Shown: in pieces, positions 26,001 through 39,135 of the stretch | Layout: each line of letters begins with the position of its first letter | How positions within the stretch are numbered: position 1 is the stretch's first letter | Source of the DNA: Aselliscus stoliczkanus | Taxonomy: Eukaryota > Chordata > Mammalia > Chiroptera > Hipposideridae | Assembly (NCBI GenBank): GCA_033961575.1 | Contig: CM066727.1 | Span: 154,861,434-154,925,433 of the forward strand | Direction of reading: 5' to 3' | Length of the DNA: 64,000 nt | The notes under the pieces: generated by a model | The model's input: only the letters and a program-made list of their open reading frames with translations | Told to the model about the DNA's origin: nothing | Databases searched by the model: none | Program-made: the position numbers and the translations under genes

Positions 26001-29000
26001 AGGTAGATATTGGGTTGTCGGAAAAGTCATGATGCATTTTTGCAATGAAAAACATAGAAAAAATACGTCATGACTTTTCCGACAACCCAATACTATGGTT
26101 ACCCTCATTTTACAGATGAGAAAACTGAAGCACAGAGAAAGTTAAGTACCTTGTCCAAGGTGACTCAACTAGCAGTGCATACCAAGCGGTCTAGTTCTGC
26201 CAGAGAGATAGAGGGAGAAAACCAGGAAGTGTATGGCAGTAAGGAAGCTAAGAAAAGAGCATTTCAAGAGGGAGGGCATGGCCAATAATGTGAAAATGGT
26301 GCTGAGTAGTCAGGTAAGATACAGGACTGAAAAGCATCTATTTGATTTCACAATAAGGACATCATTGACGACGTTGGCAAGACCAACTTTAGTGGAGTGT
26401 AGAGACAAAAGCCAAAGGTGAGAGAGGGAGGAGGGTTGAGGAATGAGTGGGAGTTGGAAGAGAAGTCACATGGGAAGAACTTCTTCAAGAACTTCAGTTA
26501 TGAGGTGGGAGAGAGCCAGAGGGTATGAGGGACAGGAAGAGCCATTTTAAGATAGGGAAAACTTGAGCGTGTTTAAGGTCTGATGAGAAAAAACAAGTAG
26601 AGAGTGAAGCTGAAGATAACAGAAAAAAAGAAGAGGAATAAATAGAATGAAATTTCTGATCAGGAAGAGAATGGATCTAAAGCACCGGAATATCAGTTTT
26701 AGATAGAGTGGTTCTGATGAGGAAGTTGAAGGCATTCCCTTCTCAGCCCACGTTCTTGAGAGTCTTGGCTATTTCTACTTCCTTCTTCCTCCTCCTGTCT
26801 TTCGCTGCTATAATTCATTGCTGTCTTTTAGAGTCTCCATTTTGCTTATAGGAATTTCTTTGGTGAAAGTTACCACAGATCTCCAAATTGCCAAATCCAT
26901 GGTGGACACTGAATTCCTTCTCCTACCTGATCTCATTCTCACCTGATAGGACTCCACCTCTGGCCTTCCTGTCCCCTCAATTCACCTTTTATTCTGGTTG
27001 TTTCCCAGGATTCTGACCTTGGTTCTCTTTTCAGTTCTCTTTTCACTTTCTTATGCAGTCATGCCTACCCACACAAGTTTAGCTACCACCTATATTCTCA
27101 TTCTTTCACTCTCTTTTTCTTTCTCAGATCTTGGTGTGTTTGTATGTGTGTGGGCATATCTTACTCAGGGCCTTTTTCCAAGTTTATTTGCCTATTAGAC
27201 AGTTCTGTTCAATGACCCAAGGGTACTTCAAATTCAGGATACACACAGCTCATCTGTCACTCCCAAATTGTTTTCCTTGTTCTCTACTTGGTTGAGGCAC
27301 CATAATCAAGTAGTTTCCCAAGCCAGGAACACGAAGGCACTCTTGACTCTTCCTTTTCTTTTGCCCCTTACGTCTATTCAGTCACCCAGTCCTATCAATT
27401 TTACTTCCTCAGCATCTCTTGAATCTGCTCTTTGTATTTCTAGAGCCTAAGTTTAGTGCTTTATCACTTATAGCATGGAGTTTTTTACAATAGCCTTTAG
27501 GTGATGAGAGTTCTTTATTAATATACATACAGCTCCATTCATCTCTTCTCCATCCCCTGCCTAAAGCCTTTCAGTGACTCTCCATCAACTATAGGATAAA
27601 GTTCCAGCTTAGCATAACACACAAGGCACCTGTGGTCTGGCCCCTAGCTACCTATACTGTGTAGTTCATTTCTCCTGTCATTGTCACCTACCCCACCCCC
27701 GCTTTATACATTCACTGTTCTCTGAATACACTTTGCTTCATATCTGTTTTTAGTACATGCCGTTCCCTCTGCCTGAATGCCCTTTTTACCTTCTCTTTCC
27801 ACCCTACAGAAGCCATTCAAATTGTTAATGTGGTTTATCAATAATTTGGTTGTAAAGGAAAGGGACTTTCTGAATCTGTTGTCTGTGGGAGTCTGCATTT
27901 GCCTCTTTTCAAATGCTGCTTGTGTACCTAACGATTAAAATCTCTGAACAGACTTCATTTGGCCCTAAGAATCTTTATTTAAACATCTCTGCTGCCTTTT
28001 CTCCGCGCCCGCGCACGTGTGTGTGTGTGTGTAGGCGTATCAGGTTCAGGTAATTTAGTTACGCAATACTCTACCTAATGATATACCATCCTCATAAGAC
28101 TGTATAAGGCCTTCCTCTTTTTATTGTAGTTTTCCCTTGTTCACACTGTTCCCTATTTCAATTCCTTTTATTTTTTTCCCCTTTATATATCCATTTTGAC
28201 ACTTTATATTTTTCCAGAAATTGATCTAAGCTAGTGCTTCCCAACCCAGTCACATTGCTGCACATATAGAAAATAATATGTGCATTACACAGTGGGGTAT
28301 ATGCGTCCAAAGGCTACAGACTAAGGGTTTCTGGCTACGACAGGCAGCGTGGGCCACCCCAAGAACTAAGAGCAACATCTCAGCATAAGTATAGCCCATC
28401 TGTGTTACTTGCCATGATACACCGGTTGAGAAGCTTGATCTAGACTTTCTCATACATTTGTACATAGTTCATATCCATCAGTGATGTTCCAATGAATCAC
28501 ACAGAGAGCACTGTTAGTATAGCTCCTATCTTTGGTATGAAAAAGCAAAGCAGTAATTTCATCTTAATTAACCCAGGCTTAGGTTGGCTACTGCCATGTA
28601 TCTTGAGGGCAGGAAAAGGGCAGAATGAAATGATCTGTTCAAAGCAGGACAGATATATTATTACCATCAGGTTGGGTCATTAGACTCATGTTCCTGGAGT
28701 GGCAGGTGGAACGGAATACCTTTCCATTAGAGCCCTCTAAGTGCCTCCTTGTAAAGACCTGCAGGCAAAGGGAAGCCTGGTCTTACCAGTTATTTTAAAA
28801 CTTAGGCAATAAGGGCCAGCGAAGTGGCGCAGTGGTTAAGAGCTGGCTTGGGACGTCAGCGGCCCTGGTTCGGATCCCACATATGAGGGCCAGTGACACT
28901 GACTTCAAAAAAAACCCAAAAAACTTGGGCAACAAATTGACCCTGGAGAGGACAGAAAACCAAAAGATAAGTTTGATTTTTCAGGGTCATCCAGCACAGG

Positions 29001-32000
29001 AGTTTGCAAACTGTGATGTCAGGTATCCTTTATACTCTTAAAAATTATCAAAGACTTCAGGAAGTTTTTGTTTATATGGATAATATCTATCAATACGTAC
29101 TGTTTTAGAAATTAAAGTGGAAAAAATATATTAATTCCTTTACAAATAACAATACATTGATTATATTGGTAATAGAACTAACGCCTTATGAAAAAGAACT
29201 GTTTTCCAAAACAAAAGAATAAGTGAGAAGACTAGCATTATTTTACATTTTTGCAAGTCTACTATCTGGCAGCTGAATTCTCAGGTCAGCTTCTGCATTC
29301 AGTCTGTTGCATTGTCATGTAAGCTGTGGAAGATTCCACTGTACACTCATGAGATTCCACTGTACACTCATTAATTTTGCAGATCTCCTGAAAGGGTCTT
29401 TGAGACCCCGTGGAGTCTCAGAACATGCTTTGAGAAGTGCCAATCTAGCAGAAAGGATGAAGGCCAGGCCCTGCGTCTGGAGTTAGACGAACCTAGATAC
29501 CTATTTTATGTTATAGTAAATGCCAGGTAAATGCTGCAGAATGAATGCATGGTTAAGTCTGAACTTCCTCCAAGTTCTCATTTAAAATAACTTCACTTTC
29601 TTCATTAAGGTAATTCATTAAATGCATAAATAAATCAGTGTATTTAATTTTTCTATCACAGAAAAATTTTTTTCCAACCATAAGTCGTTTTTGGTTTTGT
29701 GCTTCATGCTATAGCACAAAATAGATGCCAAAAAAAATATTTGTCAAATACATTTTCTTAGGGTCTATACAGCTGTAACTGACTGAATGCCAGTAGTTTT
29801 ATGTCTTTCATTGAACTCTGTGAACTAATGAGGTCAGGATGTGAGCTAATGACACCTGTAGGTCCAGATAACAGTTATCTTGGCTTCACCCAGGTAAGCC
29901 TGTTTCTGATGTATAAAAGAGGATTTCTTGCTCTTTTCACTTTCTGCCAGAGGTACCATCAGGGAGTATCCAGACTGAATCTAGTAAAATAATAATAGCT
30001 ACCTTTTATTGAATGTTTGCTAAGTGTCAGGTACTGGGCTTGGCATGCATCATATGTCATTCCATCTTTAGAATGAAATTGCACAAAGTCTCTTTACTGG
30101 TACAGTCTGTCTGACTCGAGGGCCTTTAATCACCTGACTGCTTCTGGATTGAGGAAGAGACCTGGTTCAAGGGGTAAGAGTAGGAATTGGAAAGGCTGTT
30201 TTTTGGCTTTTGGATCTACCTCTTCATATAAGTAATGTAGATGAGAGGAGATGGACAAGACAGAAAGAGATGATTCATTGCTTTTATCTCTGATATGGTA
30301 CCAGCTCAACAGCAAAGAATGTGCCTTAATTACTCTTCTGGATGCTGATCAATCCTGGTTGGACGTCCAAACTGAGCTCCAAGAGAGCAAGGGTGGGATT
30401 TGCTGGACCTGTCACTTGACAGTTACTGAGCAACTATTGAGCAGAGAACCTTGGTAAATACAAAAGCAGTATTCTCTGTGTTCACAACGAGTTTAAAAAT
30501 GAGTGGGGAGCAGGATGGCTCAGCTAAAAAAAAAAAAAAAAAATGAGTGGGGGTTTAAAATATTTGTACACAGAATAACATACTAGGAAATACAAGTTAA
30601 ATTATCTACTAGCATTGGCCTTTGAATGAAACTTTTGTACCACAGATGTGGCTTTGTGCTCTGAATAAATGTTTCCCCATGGCTCAGGAACTTTGATGAT
30701 AAGGGTAAAAGAAATTTTCATAGATGATAATAAAGTTTCTTATCCTCAGTCCCTCCCTTGGAGATAAATTCTGGATTCAAATGTAGACCAAGAAAATAGG
30801 TCAAGAACACCCCATCTTACACCTCCCTGTCATAACTTCATCGTGGGACACCCTAAGATGCTAGAGAGCTAAAACTGGTTTTGAGTTAGGCTCAAAGTGA
30901 CTATATGGAGCTTTTCCAAGAGCTGATTGTTACTCACAAAAATCTATGGTAGTGAAGTGGGAGATCTTTCTTAAAGAACCAAGGAATAGTTTCTCAAAAA
31001 GTTAAAAATTAATTCCAATCAATGATAACACTATGGAATCTTAGATACAGAAAAAAAAAATCTTAGAAATCATCTCGTACAACCCCTTTATTTATTTATT
31101 TAAGGTTTTATTGGGGTATTGGAGAAAGGGAACAGTGTTGGGGAATTGAGGAAGGGGAACAGCCAAGTTGTTGTCCTTCAGTCTTAGTTGTGGAGGGCAC
31201 AGTTAGCTCAGCTCCAAGTCCAGTCACCATCCGGCTGCCCAGCTGCAGCTCAGGGCAGCTCAGTGCAGCTCGGCTCAAGGTGCCGTGTTCAATCTTAGTT
31301 GTGGGTGGGCCTAGCCCACCATCCCATGCAGGAGTCGAACCAGCAACCTTGTTGTTAGGAGCATGTGCTCTCACCAGCTGAGCCATCCTGCCACCTGTTG
31401 GCATCTCAGCTCAGGTGCAGCTCACTGGCCAATGTGGGAATTGAACTGGTGACCCTGTTGCGCAAAGCTTGCACTCTTAACCAACTGAGCTGCTCATCCG
31501 GCCCACAACCCCTTCTTTTAGATGATGAAACCAAGACTCAAGATTTAAGTGACTTGGCCAAGTTCATATGACTTATTTAGTGGTAGACCTGAGACTAGAA
31601 TTGAGTACTACTAGGTAATTTCTTCCTCACTCTTCCTAGTTTCCTGATTTTTTCTTCAGAACTCCTGAAAGTTCTAGGTATTTCCATAAATCTTCTTATT
31701 AGGCAGGAAGGTGACCATGACCCAGGATATTTGTATTTAGGAAGAAGAGCTCAGTCTCGGTTTTACTTTTCCCTGCAATTAAAATCAAGATGATATTTTG
31801 ATGTAAGCAAAACTATTAAGCAGCTTCCTTGGGCCAGGTGCTTCCTTGTGCATATATATATATAAAAGTAGACCAGTGCTTCTAATATTCTAGTGGTCAT
31901 ATGCATCACCTGGGCATCTTGTTAATGCAGATTCTGAATTTACAGGCCTGGGATGGGGTTCAAGATTCTGCATTTCTAAAAAGCTTCTTCTAAAAAGCCA

Positions 32001-35000
32001 ATAATGCTGTTGGTCTATGGACTTTATATTGAATAGCAAGGATGTTGATATTCATCTTACAGATGAAAAACTGAGATTAAATAAACTGGCCAAATTCATA
32101 CAGGCAGTAAAATGGTAGAGTAGTGATTTGATCTAGGTCTTTCTGATTCTGAAGCTCACAATCAGATGTGACAAGGGAAGCCAGGGAAAAATAGAAAGAG
32201 AGCTTATGGTCCAATAGTTCTTAAACAGGTCACCTCTCAAGTGAGTCGATGGCAGAATCCATGATGAAATCAAAAAGTCCTGGCTCCCAGCCAAGTGTAT
32301 CTGTGTTTTTTCCTGCCATTAGTCCCCTAATCAGGATTTTACCCTCATGCTTGGTAAACCATATTTAGAATTGGCTTTTGGGTTTTCTCCATTACAGGTT
32401 TATTGCCAAGCCCTGTGCACTCCATGTTGGCATCCAGGACAGTGGTCCTTATCAGGCCCAATATAATGCCATCCTTGAAAAGGTGTTCATATCTATTACC
32501 AAGGTAAGTGGGCACAGAAACAGAAGATTCATGTGAGGGGTTGCCCTACAGGGCAGGGGAGGATAGAGAACAAGTATCTCCAAGGGTAAGGAAGGATGGG
32601 ATGATCCTTCCCATGTATGGACTACATTTTGGGTACACCATATTGCTGTGAGGAGAACTTTATCCCCTCAGGGAAATACCGGGGCCAGGATCTAAGGCAA
32701 GTTTACATGCATTTGAGTTTCAGACCTAGCAGCCACCACTACCCTTCCCCCATACTCCCAGACACACATCATATCTTAATTTTGTTTTTCCCTGCTCCAG
32801 CTTTTGTCATTATATCATTGCTTAATTAAGATGGGGACAGTACTGATAGCCTTTGCAGGTTGGGTTGTTTTTTTTTTTAGAGGGCAGTGTCACTGGCCCT
32901 CATATGTGGGATCTGAACAGGGGCTGCTGATGTCCCAGGCCAGCTCTTAACCACCGCGACACTCGGCCGGCCCCAGGTTGGGTTTTTAATATCGCTTTTT
33001 ATTCAGCTTGGGTTGGAGGGGGAAGCAAGGATGTATATAGATGAATGGTAAGGTCCTTGATGTGTGCAATAGGACATCTTACTAAAAATGACTTTTTGGA
33101 TGAAATCTGAAAAAATAAACATCACTTAAGCCACTGTAGTCATCATCTCTTTGACACTCAACTAGTCAGAGGGACTTAATGAGAGGTTTGAAGAAAAGGG
33201 ATGTTCTGACTCTGGCCATACGTCTACAGTATCCTGACGAGAAAAGGCTGGAGGGCCTGTCAAAGCAGCTGGACTGGGACGTCCGAAAAATCCAATGCTG
33301 GTTTCGCCATCGGAGGAATCAGGACAAGCCCCCAACGCTCACTAAATTCTGTGAAAGCATGTAGGTGTGCAGAGGGAGGTGGGGAGTGCAGGGGAAGGGT
33401 GGGGTATAACTGGACTGAGGTTTTCTTTTTGGAAATCACTTCTATCATTTGGACAACAGTCGATAAATGTGGAGTGATAACTCAATTTATTATAGGCAGG
33501 AAGGAAGATAACTGAAAGACTGGTCACCCTTAGTTTCTTAGATGTGCTTGTCACGAAGCTAGATGTAGTTCCATTTTGTTCCCCTCTCCCAAATAGGTTG
33601 GGATTGAATTCATATAACTGCACTTATGAAGGTAGACATGCATATCCTTGTACAGCTCGGTGGCAATGGCCCAGCCTGCTCTCAATTGACATTTTAGTGG
33701 GAAGCATCCCTTTTCTCTGGACATGCTATATACATCATTTCCCTGGGTTTTTACTAATTACCCTATGGAAGAAAAGTTGGTTGAAGCCAGTACATACTTG
33801 TGGAAATATGTTTTAAACAAGAGGCTGAAAGATGTCTCTATCTTTTTGGCTTTTGAGGTAACAGTATTTGCCCCTATTCTGGGGACTTACCTTCTTTCTC
33901 ACCAGGAAGTATCTCATCCTCAAATCTGCTATCGTGACTTCCTTAGCCTTAAAGACTTTCTTTTGAGTGAATATTCATCTAACCTCTACTCTTTGCCCAC
34001 CCAGGTGGAGATTCACTTTTTATTTATGTATATTCTGCTACGGAATTAGATTTCTCTGGTCGGTGAGTCTGAACTTCCTATCTTCTACTGGGTCCTAATT
34101 ATGCCTACATCTTTAGAGATAATACCTTTAAATCTTTATTTTCTCCCCTTTTTTCCCTCTGTGATACCATTAACCCAGGTTCATATGCTAAATAGATTGT
34201 CATCCCTGTGGGGCCTGACTTCAGTAACCTCATAACACTACTGTTTCTCCCTAAATAATGCTAATAAGCATTATTATTATTAGCATTGATTAAAGCAGCA
34301 TAGTGTATGATGGTTTACAAAGCACTTGACAAAAATCCTGTTCTTCCAAGAAGACAGTTGGAGAAATGAAATTAGTAACCCTTTAAAAGTGGGTAAAACA
34401 AGTATTTCTGCTTTTCAGATAATTGTCAGAATCAAAGAAGAAATTCAGGCTTTTTGATTCCTAATTCCATGTTTTTTTCCACTGCACCACATTGTTTTTC
34501 TCTAAATGATGTAACTAGGCTTCAAAATACATGAAGCAAAAAGAGGTAGAATTGAAGAAAGGGTATAGACAAATATACAATCATAGTTGGAGATTTTAAT
34601 ACTCTTCTATCAGTAACTGACTAACTCGCTAGACAAAAAAAAAATCACTAAGGATATAGAAGATTTGAACACCACAATCAACCAATTTGACATAATTGAC
34701 ATTTACAGAACACCACACCTACAGCTGAAGAATATAATTTTTAAGTGCCCATGGAACATCAACTATGATAGAACATATCCTAGACCATAAAATAAATCTC
34801 AGTAAATTTTAAAATATTGAAATCTTACAGAATGTGTTCTCTAACTATAATGGAATTAAATTAGAAATCAATAATAAGATGCTAGAAAATATTTGGAAGT
34901 TAAACAATTCTTCTAAATAATCCATGGATCAAACAAGAAATCAGAAGGGATATTTAAAAATGTTTTGAATTGAATGATACTAAAAATACAACATACCAAA

Positions 35001-38000
35001 ATTTGTGGGATGCAGCTTAAAGCATGCTTAGAGGGAAACTTACAACATTAAATGTTTATATTAAAAAAAAGAAACTTTAAAATCAATGATCTAAGTTTCC
35101 ATTTTAAAATCTGGAAAAAGAAGAGCAAAGTAAACCCAAAGTAAGTTAAAGGAAAGAAATTTTTTTTTTTTTTTTTTTTTTTTGAGGGCAGTGTCACTGG
35201 CCCTCATATGTGGGACCCGAACCGGGGCCGCTGGCTTCCCAAGCCAGCGCTTAACCACCGCGCCACTTGGCCAGCCCAAGGAAATAAATTTTTAAAAATA
35301 AGCAGAAATTAATGAAATAGGCATTAGACAAACAATGGAGAAAACTAATAAAGCCAAAAGTTGGTTATTTGAAAGATTTAATTAAAATTGATAAACCTCT
35401 AGATAAAAAAGAAAACAAATTATCAATATCAGGGAGAAAAGGGGATTATCACTACAGATCCTGTAGACATTGAAAGGATAATAAATAATATAAACAATTT
35501 AATAGTAATAAATTCAGCAAATTAGATGAAATGGACATCATTGAAATTCCATTAAAAATGATTACTTTGTGAGCCAGCCGAGCGGCGCATTGGTTAAGCT
35601 CTGGCTTGGGATGCCAGCGGCTCCAGTTTGGGTCCCACATATGAGGGCCAGTGACACTGCTCTCAAAAAAAAAAAGATTACTTTTGAATCTTTGGCTTGG
35701 AGATCAAATGGAATCACTGTCTTCCTGCCTCCCTATCTCCTACATTCCAGGTGGTGATGTTTCCAAAAACTATCTTAGAGCTCTCCCTGCTGTTATTTAC
35801 CTCAAGGCATGGGTTCTCAATTTGTAATAACACTTTCTTGTTCTAGAAGAAAAAACTAACCATTTACTGACCCTTTAAGGATTCCTAGATTCTGTCAAAA
35901 GGAATTCCTTTTTCTTTCCCATCTCCCTTTTACCTCTAGCATAGAGAGAACGGGATTATATGGGGGAGCCAGGGGAGAATCCTGAAGACTGACCTGGATT
36001 ATCTGTTTTCTCTTAGTCACCTTGGTTTTGGGACACCCGACAGTGCTGGCATAGCTATCCATATCAGGTAGGATCTGAGCCCTTGCAAGCCAGGGGCCTT
36101 ATGTGTGTATGTAAGTTGGGGTGGGAGTGAGTGCATTCCGGGGCAGACGGCACATTTCCTTGGTACTTTTGAGGGATAAAGGGCTGAGTGTCTGAATTGT
36201 ATAGTCAGGGAATCTATCTTTAGAGCCCACCCACCCACCCAATAGCTGTGAAATCCAGTGATCTTTTTGTTCCAGTTCCCCGTTATACTCACCCTAATTG
36301 GGCTGTAAAGAAAAGAAACCTCCTGGCACTTAGTGAGGTGCTTTCTGGTTCAAGTGTCCCTTTGGAATCGGGTGACTTGGAACTAAGAACATTTTGGTTC
36401 TAATCTATGCTAGAAAAACGTCAGGGCTACTAACAGGGTGGAAAAAGGGAAGACCTGAGTGTATTTAATCCTCTAAAAAGCATTAATTGCCCAGGATTTT
36501 ATTGATAGATACACTGATTTGATTATGCTGTAGTATGTGTTAATCTTATCTGATCTCTAAAACACGAGAACTGAAGACGTGTGTGAAAGAGGTTTTAAGT
36601 CTTCACACCAACCCAAACTAGGTTGGCTATTGCAGACCTTGGAAGATGATGGGGAGGAAAAATACCTAATAATTTTGGGTATTGGTCCTCCAAGGCAGAG
36701 GAAGTTGCAGGGATGGAATGAATCTTTGACTAGCTGGTATTCTAACTACTTCTTTCTCTCTTCCAGCCTCTCACAAGTGGGCTTTATTACTATTATATCA
36801 TGGAATTGGCCTTCTATTGGTCTCTTATGTTTTCTCAGTTTACAGACATTAAAAGAAAGGTAAGGACATTGGCTCCCTCAGTTCCCTAACTTACTGCATC
36901 CTCCTTCCTAGCAGCTCCCATTACTGCCATTGGGATGGATTCTCTGCCCTGACTGGGACCACGAAAGAGGGAGGAAGTAGGTTTGATGGGACTATTAGCT
37001 CTTCGTAATGTTCTCAGAAATGAATCTTGACTAGTCATGAAGTATATCTGGGCAGCCAATATGAGAATAAATAACCAGCTAAGAAGCTATCCTTTTCCTT
37101 ATTTTTCTCCAATATTCTTGCTTGTATAAATCTCAGGAAGCTAGTCAGAATTTAGGAATAGCAAGGCCTGATCCCACGAAAAGGCCTGAGTCCTTTCTGG
37201 AAAGGCCGGATCTGGCTTTTGTTTGGCATTAGGGACCCTTGTTCTCTCTCGGTTCTTCCTTCTTGGTGACCCCACTTACTCAAAAAATTTGAACTGGGAG
37301 GCATTTTAGATGATTGCATTTACCTTTTTCTTGCTTGTTTAGGAAACAGATTCAGAGAAGTGAATTGACTTGCCCACATAGTGACAAAGTTGGAAACGAC
37401 TTATAAGGTTTTTATAAGCAGACAGAAAGGGCAGAGTCTTCACCTCTTACTGGTGTCCACCTGACATAATGTAGTTCCAGCAGCTCTAACCTAATCTGGT
37501 TATCTTTGTGGTTATCTTTGGTGAGGAAAACCAAAGTTTGCATTTATGGGAATGGACAAACTAATCTGAGTTGTTAGTTGTGTAACCTAGAAGCTTAATA
37601 CACAATTCAGATGCCTTTTGCTCTCCTATGGTCAGACTCCCTTATGAAAATTTTAATACATGACATATATATAAGAAGGTTTGTAATACATACATAGGTT
37701 TTAAAACATACTAGAATGTATAATTGTGAACCCATCTGCAGCTCAGAACTACATTTTATCTGTCTCTTTGGAGAACATAGACTTTTCATCCTTGTTTCTC
37801 TGAACCAAGTTCACCTGCTTTCTCCCACCCTCTGTCTCTCACTGGGCCAAGTAGTACTTCTTAGCTATGTCTGATAACTGAGGCATTTAGAGATTTCTCC
37901 GGGTCTAACCTTGGCATTTGAACAAAGAGGAAATTAGAGCTCTAAACCTGAAAGCAGGAATTGCTTGTAGTAGGATGGATTATTTGGCATTTCTCTGAAA

Positions 38001-39098
38001 CTTTTTGGAGGAGTTTAGCTTTGCCCCTCCACAAACCTCTCTTTTCTGTTAGGTCCCTTTGGTTGAAATTTCTTTCAACAAAGTAGAAGAGTATTAGAAT
38101 CTCAAGGATATCTAATGCTTGTAGATATCTGACTACCACCTGGGAAATTATTTCTAAGTGTTAGCTCAGCCTCCATGCTTTACATTTTGCTCAACTACCA
38201 AAGAAAATTGCTCTTTTCTGTACATTGAGCTATATTAACATAGATTATGGGTCAGTCACTGATGTAGCAAGTTTGGGGTCAAATGCTAGGCAGCTCCCTA
38301 ATGGAGAATGTAAACAAAATGGGACGTCTAAGGATGGGATAAGATCCTCAGAGAACAATATAAGGCATTGAGTTGGCTAGCATCCCTATGGCCTTGCCTA
38401 CACCTGCCTCTTCTATTTCCACTCCTTCCTAGGACTTCCTGATCATGTTTGTGCATCATTTGGCCACTATTGGGCTCATCACCTTCTCCTACATCAACAA
38501 CATGGTTCGCGTAGGAACTCTGGTCATGTGTCTACATGATGCCTCAGACTTCTTGCTGGAGGTAAGATGCCAACCCCTCTCTCCTTATTATTCTCTTTCT
38601 CACCTTTTCTTCTGAGAACTGGCTTTTTCCTTGACTCAATTTTTATCTTCCTTTCTCCAGGCAGCCAAACTGGCCAATTATGCCAAGTATCAGCGTCTCT
38701 GTGACACCCTTTTTGTGATCTTCAGTGCTGTTTTTATGGTCACTCGTCTAGGAATCTATCCATTCTGGTAAGTGTTAGGGCTGCAGAGCTGTAGTAGATA
38801 AGTACCTAGTCAGTTTAGAGAACAGACCACCAAGAACCTTATTACGCTGCTTTTTCCTTGGTCTAACCTGACCCTTTATGGACTCTCACAGGACCTCAGT
38901 TCCCTTGTATATTTCTAATGAGGTGTGATCCAGACTCAGCATCTAACTCACTTGGCTGTGGCTTTCCTGACTCATCTCTGAGGAACAGTCCTCATTCTAT
39001 GCCTAAGTAATTCCTTTGCCTGCTTATATGCTGATTACAAAAATCTCAGGCTCTTCTTGCTTATTTTCCTGCCCTAAATCCTCTCCCCCATCCTGACC

Positions 39099-39135
<37 letters not shown>

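Larger units (their letters stand above)
13789..32397 (+). other. CERS5: CERS5 intron 1
   Basis: 18.6 kb GT-AG intron without recognised exons. It contains about 19 SINE copies (several nested), a hAT transposon remnant (23596-25778), a mariner-like MITE inside a MIR (26010-26090), an L2 remnant (26870-27800), a TG repeat, and MER5A-like and MIR fossils. Apparent ORFs above 100 codons here fall in SINEs. Confidence 0.9.

Noticed and set aside
39101..39133. Array-like repeats considered as CRISPR or satellite
   Set aside because: Simple CA dinucleotide microsatellite in a vertebrate intron; no spacer structure anywhere in the window.
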